A stretch of DNA of 64,000 bases, taken from contig JABFRR010000002.1 of NCBI GenBank assembly GCA_013141065.1, positions 62,001-126,000 on the forward strand. The letters run 5' to 3'. The position numbers were made by a program, and so were the translations under genes. Shown here piece after piece: positions 45,740-52,711 of the stretch. The notes under the pieces are model-generated. The model saw only the letters and a program-made list of their open reading frames with translations, did no database searches and had not been told where the DNA came from. The stretch's first letter is position 1. Each line of letters opens with the position of its first letter. Origin of the DNA: Bacteriovoracaceae bacterium (lineage in GTDB: Bacteria > Bdellovibrionota > Bacteriovoracia > Bacteriovoracales > Bacteriovoracaceae).

Positions 45740-47443
45740 ATGCATCGAATTGTAAAATCTCACTTAGACAATTTTTCTAAAAATTTTGGACTAGAAAAAC
45801 TTAGTGAATCATATCAGTTTGAAGTTTTTTGTAATTACTCATTACTTTATTCTAGAGTAAGTGGTGATTTAGATGCAACTGATGTAACGACTAGTACAGG
45901 TGATGATGGTATAGATGGTATCGCAATTATAGTAGATGAAGAATTGTTGATATCAGACGAAGATGCAAAAAATATTTTTTCGACAGAAAAGAAAAATCAT
46001 GAAGTTGAATTTGTTTTTATTCAGGCAAAAAGAAGTGAATCTTTCGACTTGGGAGATTTTTTAAAGTTTAAAGAATCAATATTGAGATTTATTACCTCTG
46101 AAAAATACGATCCTTTGGATGACGTTCAAGTAAATACGAGAAAAGTTTTTGATATATGTATAAGTAATGTCCCGAAGATTAGAGGAGGTAAACCTAGCTT
46201 AACAGCTAGATTCGTTACAACTGGAAATTATCAATTTCCAACAGCCCTGGAGACAGCACTTAAAGATTTTAAAGTACAGCTTGAAGAGCTTGGATACTTT
46301 TCTAATGTAGATATCAGTTTTATTGGAAGAGATGAATTAACTACTCTATGGGTAAGTACATATTCAGGAATAGAAGCCCAGTTAACTATATTTAGCAATG
46401 CTCCCTTACCTCCCATCTCAGGAATTGAAGAAGCATATCTCGTTGTCGCTAAAGCTAAAGACGTAGTATTTAATCTACTTCAAAATAAGGATGGTACTCT
46501 TAGAACTCAAGTCTTTGAAGAAAATGTTAGATCATTTTTAGGGATAGAAAACCCTGTTAATAAATCTATTGCAAACACTATTCATACGACTAATTCCTCT
46601 ACAAGGTTTCCAGTCTTAAATAATGGTATAACGATTGTAAGTCCTGATGTTAGAGTGCAGGGTAATACTTTGCATTTATTAAACTTTCAGATTGTTAATG
46701 GATGTCAAACATCAAACGTATTATATGAAAATCGCGAATATTTAAGCGACGACATTATGGTAAATTTAAAAATCGTAGAAACCTTAAATGAAGATGTTTT
46801 TTCTGAGCTGGTTAGGGCAACAAATAGTCAATCAGAAGTAAAAGAGAATCAATTTTTTTCCTTAAGACCGATTGTAAAAAGAATTGAGCAATATTTTGAT
46901 TCTTTTGATGGACTGGAAAATCGATTATACTTTGAGCGCCGTCAAAGACAATTTGTAGGAAGAGACATTCAGGATGTTAGAATATTTTCAGTTCATAATA
47001 CTGCTAAATGTGTAGGTTCAATGTTCCTGAGAAGACCAGATTTGGCTTATAGGTACCCAAGACAGGTTTTTGATAAACTCGGTGCCGATGTATTTTCAGA
47101 AGATAATAAAGAAATTATTTATTATACCTCATGTCTAGCACTTTATCGTTTTCAATTATTTGTTTCTAATGCGCAAATTTCCCAAAATATGAAAAAATAT
47201 AAGTGGCATATACTAGCTCTATTTCGTGCAATCGTTTGCGATAAAAATATCCCACCATTAAACTCAAAACAAATTGAAATTGATTGTACTAATCTAGTTA
47301 ATGTTTTATCTGCTAACGATGCTTCTGCTCTTGCACCATTCTTGGAAGCAGTTTTTATAATTGATTCTATGGGCGCTATTACTGATGACAGATTAAAGAG
47401 ACAATTAGTTTTAGATGAGATGTTTGCCAAAATTAAAAATTAA
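45740..47443 (+). CDS. AIPR-family abortive-infection (phage defence) protein
   Basis: 567 residues. The N-terminal part resembles a PD-(D/E)xK nuclease fold: GDDGIDGIAIIVDEE and EFVFIQAKRSESF (D...QxK). The central AIPR signature is clear: VFEENVRSFLGIENPVNKSI, FPVLNNGITIVS and FQIVNGCQTSNVLYE. AIPR proteins are known from abortive infection and related anti-phage loci. AAGGAATATTAAA precedes the ATG. It stands as a single gene between repeats R2 and R3, as cargo of the array. Confidence 0.82.
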   Translation: MHRIVKSHLDNFSKNFGLEKLSESYQFEVFCNYSLLYSRVSGDLDATDVTTSTGDDGIDGIAIIVDEELLISDEDAKNIFSTEKKNHEVEFVFIQAKRSESFDLGDFLKFKESILRFITSEKYDPLDDVQVNTRKVFDICISNVPKIRGGKPSLTARFVTTGNYQFPTALETALKDFKVQLEELGYFSNVDISFIGRDELTTLWVSTYSGIEAQLTIFSNAPLPPISGIEEAYLVVAKAKDVVFNLLQNKDGTLRTQVFEENVRSFLGIENPVNKSIANTIHTTNSSTRFPVLNNGITIVSPDVRVQGNTLHLLNFQIVNGCQTSNVLYENREYLSDDIMVNLKIVETLNEDVFSELVRATNSQSEVKENQFFSLRPIVKRIEQYFDSFDGLENRLYFERRQRQFVGRDIQDVRIFSVHNTAKCVGSMFLRRPDLAYRYPRQVFDKLGADVFSEDNKEIIYYTSCLALYRFQLFVSNAQISQNMKKYKWHILALFRAIVCDKNIPPLNSKQIEIDCTNLVNVLSANDASALAPFLEAVFIIDSMGAITDDRLKRQLVLDEMFAKIKN

Positions 47444-47628
47444 GTAAAATATTATTATTCTTTAAAGTTGAAAATAGTGGTGAAGTGGAGATTCGATGTT
47501 TTGAACACTTTTACGAGTGAATTGTTTATTCAAAAATGCTTAAAGATCCAGCGATGAATTTCTGGAGATGTTTTTGATAATTACAGACTCAAGTAGATTA
47601 CTAGCTTTTTCGTATAGGAAAAATTTTT

Positions 47629-48087
47629 ATGAATGAAAATAAAATTAGAGCTTGGGGATATTTTCTAAATAGAGTTCTCCTGGGAATAGCAGCAATCGTT
47701 GGAGCTTGTAAAGCACCTCAGGCGATTTCTGATTATGCAATTAATGTTAAGACTGAGCAGATTATTAATAATGCGATGTCGACTGTGGTAAAGATTGCTT
47801 CAAGTATAAAGAATGAGAATCACAACACCATCGTTAATCAGTACAAAGAAAAACTTCAAAGTTCTTTAAACAATCCAAGTGAATTTAAAAAAGAGATTGC
47901 AGGTATTCCGGAACCAGTTCTTCAACAATTAGGCTTAAAGACTTCAAAAGCTGATCTTTCACATGGCTTGGAAGATAAAAAAACTACCGAAGACGTTAGA
48001 AAATTTTTAAATGAGAAATTACCTAATTTGCTTTTAGATGCAGCAGGAAAGCCTTTTCTTTTGGATAGGAGCAAGCCTGGCCAATAA
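47629..48087 (+). CDS. Small membrane-anchored protein of unknown function
   Basis: 152 residues; AGGAAAAA before the ATG. One N-terminal hydrophobic helix (YFLNRVLLGIAAIVGA) then a helical, Lys/Asn-rich body. Lies between the AIPR gene and repeat R3, separated by 185 bp of AT-rich DNA containing no evident gene. May belong to the same cassette as AIPR or be its own cargo. Confidence 0.52.
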   Translation: MNENKIRAWGYFLNRVLLGIAAIVGACKAPQAISDYAINVKTEQIINNAMSTVVKIASSIKNENHNTIVNQYKEKLQSSLNNPSEFKKEIAGIPEPVLQQLGLKTSKADLSHGLEDKKTTEDVRKFLNEKLPNLLLDAAGKPFLLDRSKPGQ

Positions 48088-48198
48088 TAAAATTTAAGAT
48101 GAAAAGTAGTTCTCAACTCAGCTTTCTGAAATATGGATAATAAGTTTAAGAGAATGTGATTCTAAAAATAGGGTCTTAGGAAAAATGGGTTTAAGAAA

Positions 48199-48260
48199 TG
48201 GCCAAAATATGGCCAAAAATTCTCAAAAATACAAAAAATTGAGGAAAAACGAGGGCCGCT
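48199..48260 (+). repeat. Array repeat R3: paired TGGCCA boxes with hairpin
   Basis: TGGCCA at 48199 and 48210, then CTCAA and TTGAG flanking AAATACAAAAAA, then GGGCCGC at about 48253. Shares the loop sequence AAAATACAAAAAATT with R4 and R5 although the stem bases differ. It precedes the first orphan RHS tip. Confidence 0.68.
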
Positions 48261-48312
48261 TGAAGAATAAATATATTTTTATTTTTAAAGACTTAGAGAG
48301 ATTTTCGATCTT

Positions 48313-48801
48313 ATGATGCCACAGTCGAATAGTCATTATGATCCATCGGTTGGTCGGTGGTTATCAAAAGACCCTATTAGGTTTGCAGCTGGTGATAGTA
48401 ACCTTTATGGCTATACATTTAATGATCCAATTAACTTGATTGATCCTTCTGGCCTGGATGTAACTTTTTATATTGTTCCTCCTTATCATTCTATGATTGG
48501 TGTTACTAATCCTGCTTCACCATCAGGTATGACTTATGGTGAATTTTATCCTCGTGGAAATGATATTGGCTTAACAGGACCAGTCCCAGGAAGAGTAAAT
48601 ATCACTTCAAGTTATCCTTTACCAAAGATTCCATACAATACAATTCAGACTACTCCAGCACAAGATAGCCAGGTTCTTCAAAACATGAAAAACTTAAGAA
48701 ACATGGCAAACGAAGGATCATTTGGTTATTCGGTTACTGAACAAGGTGGTAGCAATTGTTTTGGATTTTCTTCACAAGCTTGCGGAGGAGCGTGTAAATG
48801 A
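48313..48801 (+). CDS. Orphan RHS tip, possible permuted papain-like toxin
   Basis: 162 residues. Starts with the 3' RHS core line [20 protein letters not shown] and NLYGYTFNDPINLIDPSGL, then a novel tip. No signal peptide and no RHS shell, so it is a stored or displaced tip. The tip has His in PPYHSMIGV and YGEFYP, and later GGSNCFGFSSQAC. A His-then-Cys order resembles permuted papain-like (LRAT/DUF4105-type) folds; this is inference. No good ribosome binding site. The membrane immunity gene overlaps its stop. Confidence 0.68.
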   Translation: MMPQSNSHYDPSVGRWLSKDPIRFAAGDSNLYGYTFNDPINLIDPSGLDVTFYIVPPYHSMIGVTNPASPSGMTYGEFYPRGNDIGLTGPVPGRVNITSSYPLPKIPYNTIQTTPAQDSQVLQNMKNLRNMANEGSFGYSVTEQGGSNCFGFSSQACGGACK

Positions 48802-49043
48802 ATATAGCAGGAACTTTCGTAATATTTTGGTTTTATATCTATTGGGCACTTATTATAACCTGTCCAATTGTTCTCGCAGTAACGATATATGTTTGGCTTA
48901 GGAAAAAAGGGACAATCAAGCAAAGACGTTTGTTGATTATTTTTTCAGCATTGCTTTTGATTCTTTCAATATATCAAATAGCATTTTCTGCTTATAAGAA
49001 AAACTTAATAGAGAAAATGCCAGAAGAAGAAATTTACAAATAA
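48798..49043 (+). CDS. Candidate membrane immunity protein
   Basis: 81 residues, two hydrophobic helices (about 5-33 and 45-62) with a basic loop RKKGTIKQRR between, so inner-membrane. ATGA overlap with the preceding orphan tip couples the two. Membrane location suggests the tip acts in the periplasm or membrane. Confidence 0.62.
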   Translation: MNIAGTFVIFWFYIYWALIITCPIVLAVTIYVWLRKKGTIKQRRLLIIFSALLLILSIYQIAFSAYKKNLIEKMPEEEIYK

Positions 49044-49118
49044 GTAAGCGAACAGATTTCGAAGTCACTTTTTGATTAGATTGTGACTTTAAAATTTTAT
49101 AATTTATTCAGTTTTTGA

Positions 49119-49245
49119 TGGCCAAATATGGCCGAGGATTTATTAAAATACAAAAAATTCTCGAATTTTGTAGAAGTAGTAAAAAAAGAGATTGCTTAAA
49201 TATTGAAGATTTAAAGTCGGTTCTACTATTTGTCGGCCGCGATAG
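49119..49245 (+). repeat. Array repeat R4
   Basis: TGGCCA at 49119, TGGCCG at 49129, then CGAG/CTCG flanking AAAATACAAAAAATT, and GTCGGCCGCGATA at 49232. The whole stretch is about 85-90% identical by eye to R5 at 50018-50146, in direct orientation. The RHS-homologous coding sequence begins immediately after it. Confidence 0.75.
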
Positions 49246-49656
49246 TTGAGGTTTGGGTTGCGTGATTATGATCCATTGGTTGGTCGATGGTTATCAAAAG
49301 ATCCGATTAGGTTTGATGGTGGTGATAGCAATCTTTACGGATATGTATTGCAAGATCCAGTAAATCTAATTGACCCTACCGGTCATATATTTGCCAATGT
49401 AGTCGGAGGTATTTTTGGGGCTGCGTATACTGCTGCAACTGGTGGTTCTGCTAAAGAAATAATTGGGTATGGAATACTTGGTTTCGCAACTGCTGGTTTA
49501 AGTATTCCTGTACAGATTGGTATTGAATACTTCTCTAACCCTAATGTTACGGCACCAGATGCTGATAAGGTTCCAAGAGCTCCTAAGCCAAAGAGTCCTT
49601 CGTGTGTACCGTCTATGCAATCATGTCAACCTGCTAAAAATGCTTGTGGAGTCTAA
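49246..49656 (+). CDS. Orphan RHS tip, Gly-rich hydrophobic
   Basis: 136 residues from TTG 49246. [20 protein letters not shown] and [19 protein letters not shown] copy the main RHS junction closely, also at DNA level (44397-44480 against 49249-49330). The tip (about 95 residues) has a hydrophobic Gly/Ala/Ile block ([32 protein letters not shown]) and ends Cys/Pro-rich [11 protein letters not shown] membrane-active toxin is possible. No signal or ribosome binding site; likely silent unless recombined onto rhs. Confidence 0.66.
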   Translation: MRFGLRDYDPLVGRWLSKDPIRFDGGDSNLYGYVLQDPVNLIDPTGHIFANVVGGIFGAAYTAATGGSAKEIIGYGILGFATAGLSIPVQIGIEYFSNPNVTAPDADKVPRAPKPKSPSCVPSMQSCQPAKNACGV

Positions 49657-49658
49657 GA

Positions 49659-49961
49659 ATGAAAATTGCCAAATATAACATAATTGAATTTTTTCCTATG
49701 TTTATAGCTTTAGGAATTTTAATAATTTTAAGAACTTTTTATCCAGGTTGTGTTAGTAAAAATTGCTTGGGGAATGCAATACTTATATCTTCAGCGATCG
49801 CAGCAGTTTTAAGTTTTTTTATTTATAGAAATACTCAAAAAATAGATAGCAAAATATACTATTACTCTAAATTACAAAAAGTAAGAATTCTGCTTGGTTC
49901 TTTTTTATGGATAGTGCTTTTTATAATTATTTTGCTTGATAAAATATTTGTGCTTTTTTAA
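49659..49961 (+). CDS. Candidate membrane immunity protein
   Basis: 100 residues from ATG 49659, with GGAG 8 bases before it. Three hydrophobic segments (about 9-24, 41-58, 82-99). It begins 2 bases after the orphan tip stop. Membrane immunity fits a membrane-active tip. Confidence 0.62.
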   Translation: MKIAKYNIIEFFPMFIALGILIILRTFYPGCVSKNCLGNAILISSAIAAVLSFFIYRNTQKIDSKIYYYSKLQKVRILLGSFLWIVLFIIILLDKIFVLF

Positions 49962-50017
49962 AGCCGATAGCTTCTGAACTAGAAGAAGTTTAGAAAGACT
50001 TTTGTTTAAGTTTTTGA

Positions 50018-50146
50018 AGGCCAAAAATGGCCGAGGATTTATTAAAATACAAAAAATTCTCGAAATTTGCGAAAGTAGTAAAAAAAGAGATTGCTTATAT
50101 ATTGAAGATTTAAAGAGGGTTGTTTTATTTGTCGGCCGCGATATTT
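50018..50146 (+). repeat. Array repeat R5
   Basis: AGGCCA at 50018, TGGCCG at 50028, the same AAAATACAAAAAATTCTCG hairpin as R4, and GTCGGCCGCGATA at 50131. Direct repeat of R4; together they bracket one complete tip-immunity cassette of about 0.9 kb. Confidence 0.75.
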
Positions 50147-50263
50147 AGATCTGGGGCGCGTGATCGATTTACTAATAAAGAAATGATGATTTTAAATAAT
50201 AAGACTATTTTTGTTGAGATGATAAAGAAACTTGCAAATACTAAAGCATCCATAAGAGCCTAG
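50147..50263 (+). pseudogene. Decayed orphan RHS tip
   Basis: Starts RSGARDRFTNKE at the same point after the repeat where R4 is followed by [10 protein letters not shown], so the RHS homology is a few codons (SGARD, DNA CTGGGGCGCGTGAT) and then diverges. About 38 residues to a stop. The rest of 49962-50632 contains R5, R6 and the operon terminator; no other gene is seen. Confidence 0.5.
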
Positions 50264-50474
50264 GATTGATTTTTATTGAAAATGAAGGCCATCGGTAAGG
50301 GCCGTAGTTTTGAATGGATTTAAACGCGAAATTTTGATCTAAAAACACTTAACTGCGTTGTTTTTGATAAATTCAATGAAAGAATTTCGATTAGATTTTT
50401 AACTTTCAATTCATCGGATCTTGAAAAGAGCACTGCGTAGTTTTACTTCTTTCTTCATCAAATTTTCAATTTGG

Positions 50475-50580
50475 TGGCCAAAAAATGGCCAAAAATTTGT
50501 AAAAGAACTCAAAATTCAGCCTAAATAAGGCATTAATTTTGGCTAGCCAACTTACACTTGGTTTGCTCGTTGGCTGCTTA
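50475..50580 (+). repeat. Array repeat R6, next to the recombinase operon
   Basis: TGGCCA at 50475 and 50486; stem CAAAATT..GCCT / AGGC..AATTTTG with loop AAATA; GGCTAGCC at 50541; AGCCAAC (50545-50551) and GTTGGCT (50569-50575) inverted. From the first box to GCCAAC is 71 bases in both R2 and R6. Last repeat of the array, 53 bp from the recombinase gene end. Confidence 0.72.
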
Positions 50581-50596
50581 AGAATCGGATTTATAC

Positions 50597-50623
50597 ACAA
50601 AAAAAAAGCGCCCTAAGGCGCTT
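50597..50623 (-). terminator. Intrinsic terminator of the recombinase operon
   Basis: Read on the minus strand: AAGCGCC, loop TTAG, GGCGCTT followed by a run of nine or ten T. It lies 10 bases past the stop of the second recombinase and isolates the array from operon transcription. Confidence 0.9.
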
Positions 50624-50632
50624 AATAGAAAA

Positions 50633-51655
50633 TTATTCAAATGGGTTTATAATATCGTTAGTAATTTTTTTCCCTACAGCTTCGGCATAAAGTCTCTTTG
50701 TATCGTAAACACTTTTATGCCCGAGAATTCTTTGAAGCTCCAAAATATCTCCTCCATTAGATAAAAAAATTACTGCGAAGGAGTGTCGAAGATCCATAGG
50801 GCACCATTCTCCTATGTACATTTTTTTTGCTTTAAATTCATTAATGATCCTAACTAATTTAAAGTTTGTGAATGGCTCCTTATAATAAGTTTGAAAAACA
50901 ATTTCAGAAACTCGCTTTTTCATTGATAAGATTTTTACTAGCTCACTTGATATTTTCAGCGTTCTGTCTTGGCATTGTAATTTTGTATTTAGTCTAACAA
51001 TGCCATTATCCAAATTAATTTCATCCCATCGTAGCTCGACAAGCTCAGATGTTTTCATTCCTGTTTCAGCAAACATTTTAATAATAGGATAAAGATATCC
51101 GGGAGAATATAATTTTATAGAATTTAATAATTTTTTGATGTCAGATTCAGATAGCAGATTTCTAGCTTTTAATGGTGGAGCAATTTGATCATAGTAAATT
51201 CTTCTAAGTGGTGACTCTGAAATAATTTCTTTTTCTTCAAGAAAGGTAAATAACGAGTCCACATCACCCTTAATGTGTCTCATTGTTATGTCTTTTAAAT
51301 TATTTTCAGCTTGAATTTGATCAAGCCACATTTTAAGAGAGTTATGAGTAATGTTTTCGACATAAAATTTTCCAAAAGTGTCGATAAAATCAATTAAATG
51401 GCAATGGGTTTTTGAAAATTTATTATACTTTGGTTTTTCTATCAAAAAATAAATAATCAATTCTTCTATTGTTAGATTACTAAATTTGTTTTTAGGCCCA
51501 ACCTTGTACATAGTTTCAGTGCTTTTTTTAAAAACTTGGGCATCTTCTTTTGTAGAAAAACAACGGCGAACTTTTCTTTTGGTTAAAGGATCAACAAAGC
51601 TTGTTAAAAAATTGTTCTCTTGAGATGTGAAAATGTTAACTTTAAATTCTTGCAT
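50633..51655 (-). CDS. Tyrosine recombinase 2, catalytic residues altered
   Basis: 340 residues. N-terminal SAM-like/core-binding region, then the catalytic fold RNLLSESDIKKLLNSI. The first catalytic Arg reads Lys (ETGMKTSEL, usual TGxRxxEL) and the His of HxxRH reads Met (PMDLRHSFA). Later His (ILGHKS) and the Tyr (KRLYAEA) are present. GGAG before ATG; 18 bp after recombinase 1. Likely a partner or regulator of recombinase 1 rather than a full enzyme; that is inference. Confidence 0.88.
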   Translation of the reverse strand: MQEFKVNIFTSQENNFLTSFVDPLTKRKVRRCFSTKEDAQVFKKSTETMYKVGPKNKFSNLTIEELIIYFLIEKPKYNKFSKTHCHLIDFIDTFGKFYVENITHNSLKMWLDQIQAENNLKDITMRHIKGDVDSLFTFLEEKEIISESPLRRIYYDQIAPPLKARNLLSESDIKKLLNSIKLYSPGYLYPIIKMFAETGMKTSELVELRWDEINLDNGIVRLNTKLQCQDRTLKISSELVKILSMKKRVSEIVFQTYYKEPFTNFKLVRIINEFKAKKMYIGEWCPMDLRHSFAVIFLSNGGDILELQRILGHKSVYDTKRLYAEAVGKKITNDIINPFE

Positions 51656-51673
51656 GGTTTACTCCAATAATTG

Positions 51674-52711
51674 TTAAGGTTCATATGGCGAGGGGCATTC
51701 GATATCTTGAGCTTCTAGTTGACCATAAAGATCAACAGTCACATTAATTGAACTGTGTCCCAGGATTGCTTGAAGCTGGTACATTTTGCCACCCTTTTTT
51801 AAAAAGTTGTAAGCAAATGAATGACGTAAGGCATGTGATCCCCATTCATTTTTTACCATTGGAAAAAATTCCTTAAATTTCTTCATGAGTTTTGATAGAT
51901 CTCCATCAGAGCTAGAATTGTTATCATGTCCAAATGTGGTGAAGAGCATGTGATGATTATGACTAGCAAGGTGATCTCTCAAGACTTTTTCAAGGATAGG
52001 AGAGATTCGAACAAATCTCTCTTTACCATTTTTTGTTTTTCTTAAATGGATAAGTCCTGTTTCAAAATCTACATCCTTTCTATGAAGACTTGTAATTTCT
52101 TCTTTTCGAGCACCTGTATGAGCGACACAAGAGAGATAAGGATAAAGTGTCTCAGAAGAAAATGTTTTAGAATTTTCCAAAATTTCTCTTACTTCACCTA
52201 TCGACAAAACAACTCGGGATCTTTTAGGAGGAGCGTTACGATTAAAACGTATTCCTTGAATTGGATTTTTTGTGAGATAGTCTTCCTCAATTAAATATTG
52301 AAAGAATCCAAAAAATTGTGACCGAATATTATTTAATGTTTTGTCACTTAAATCACCTTTTGATTTTGTATCTAAGAGCCATTGCCTTAAATCTGTTTGA
52401 CTTAACTCTACAACTTTATAAATACCAAAGGTATCAATGAAGGATTTAAAATAACTAGGTCTTTTTCTTACTTTGGTTCCAGGAAATCTTTCAATAAAGT
52501 TTTGCATAGCTTGAGAAATTCTCAAATCAGAAAATACATTTTCTCCTTTACTAAGAACTTGAGTTTCAAGTGATTTTTTAAATACCCTTGCATCCTTCAA
52601 GGATGGGAAACGCTTTCTAATTCGAGTGCTTGTTTTAGGGTCAAAGAATTTACATTGATAAAATCCTGATCCCATCTTATGAATTTTCACTTCAAATTGA
52701 TTTATGCTCAT
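51674..52711 (-). CDS. Tyrosine recombinase 1 (Xer/integrase type)
   Basis: 345 residues. The full catalytic set is visible: Arg in HTGARKEEI, Lys in KTKNGKERFV, HALRHSFA (H-x-x-R), LGHSSINVT and Tyr in VDLYGQL. N-terminal half resembles recombinase 2 (both have an R-K-RF/RCF..KDA/EDA VFKKS..ET line near the start), so the two are an ancient duplication. Its start overlaps the Mom-like gene stop (ATGA). Together with recombinase 2 it is the natural candidate enzyme for the adjacent array. Confidence 0.92.
   Translation of the reverse strand: MSINQFEVKIHKMGSGFYQCKFFDPKTSTRIRKRFPSLKDARVFKKSLETQVLSKGENVFSDLRISQAMQNFIERFPGTKVRKRPSYFKSFIDTFGIYKVVELSQTDLRQWLLDTKSKGDLSDKTLNNIRSQFFGFFQYLIEEDYLTKNPIQGIRFNRNAPPKRSRVVLSIGEVREILENSKTFSSETLYPYLSCVAHTGARKEEITSLHRKDVDFETGLIHLRKTKNGKERFVRISPILEKVLRDHLASHNHHMLFTTFGHDNNSSSDGDLSKLMKKFKEFFPMVKNEWGSHALRHSFAYNFLKKGGKMYQLQAILGHSSINVTVDLYGQLEAQDIECPSPYEP

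Noticed and set aside
47534..47565. Frame reading MLKDPAMNFW, similar to the RHS line WLSKDPIRF
   Set aside because: Too short and too diverged to separate from chance; no repeat box in front of it.
45496..50580. Classical integron attC sites with GTTRRRY cores
   Set aside because: GTTGGCT and GTTGGGA come close but do not fit the consensus, and the recombinases lack a recognisable IntI-specific insertion by eye. Only the general architecture is similar.
45347..50580. CRISPR array
   Set aside because: Repeats are 60-130 bp, far apart, with genes between them and no cas genes.
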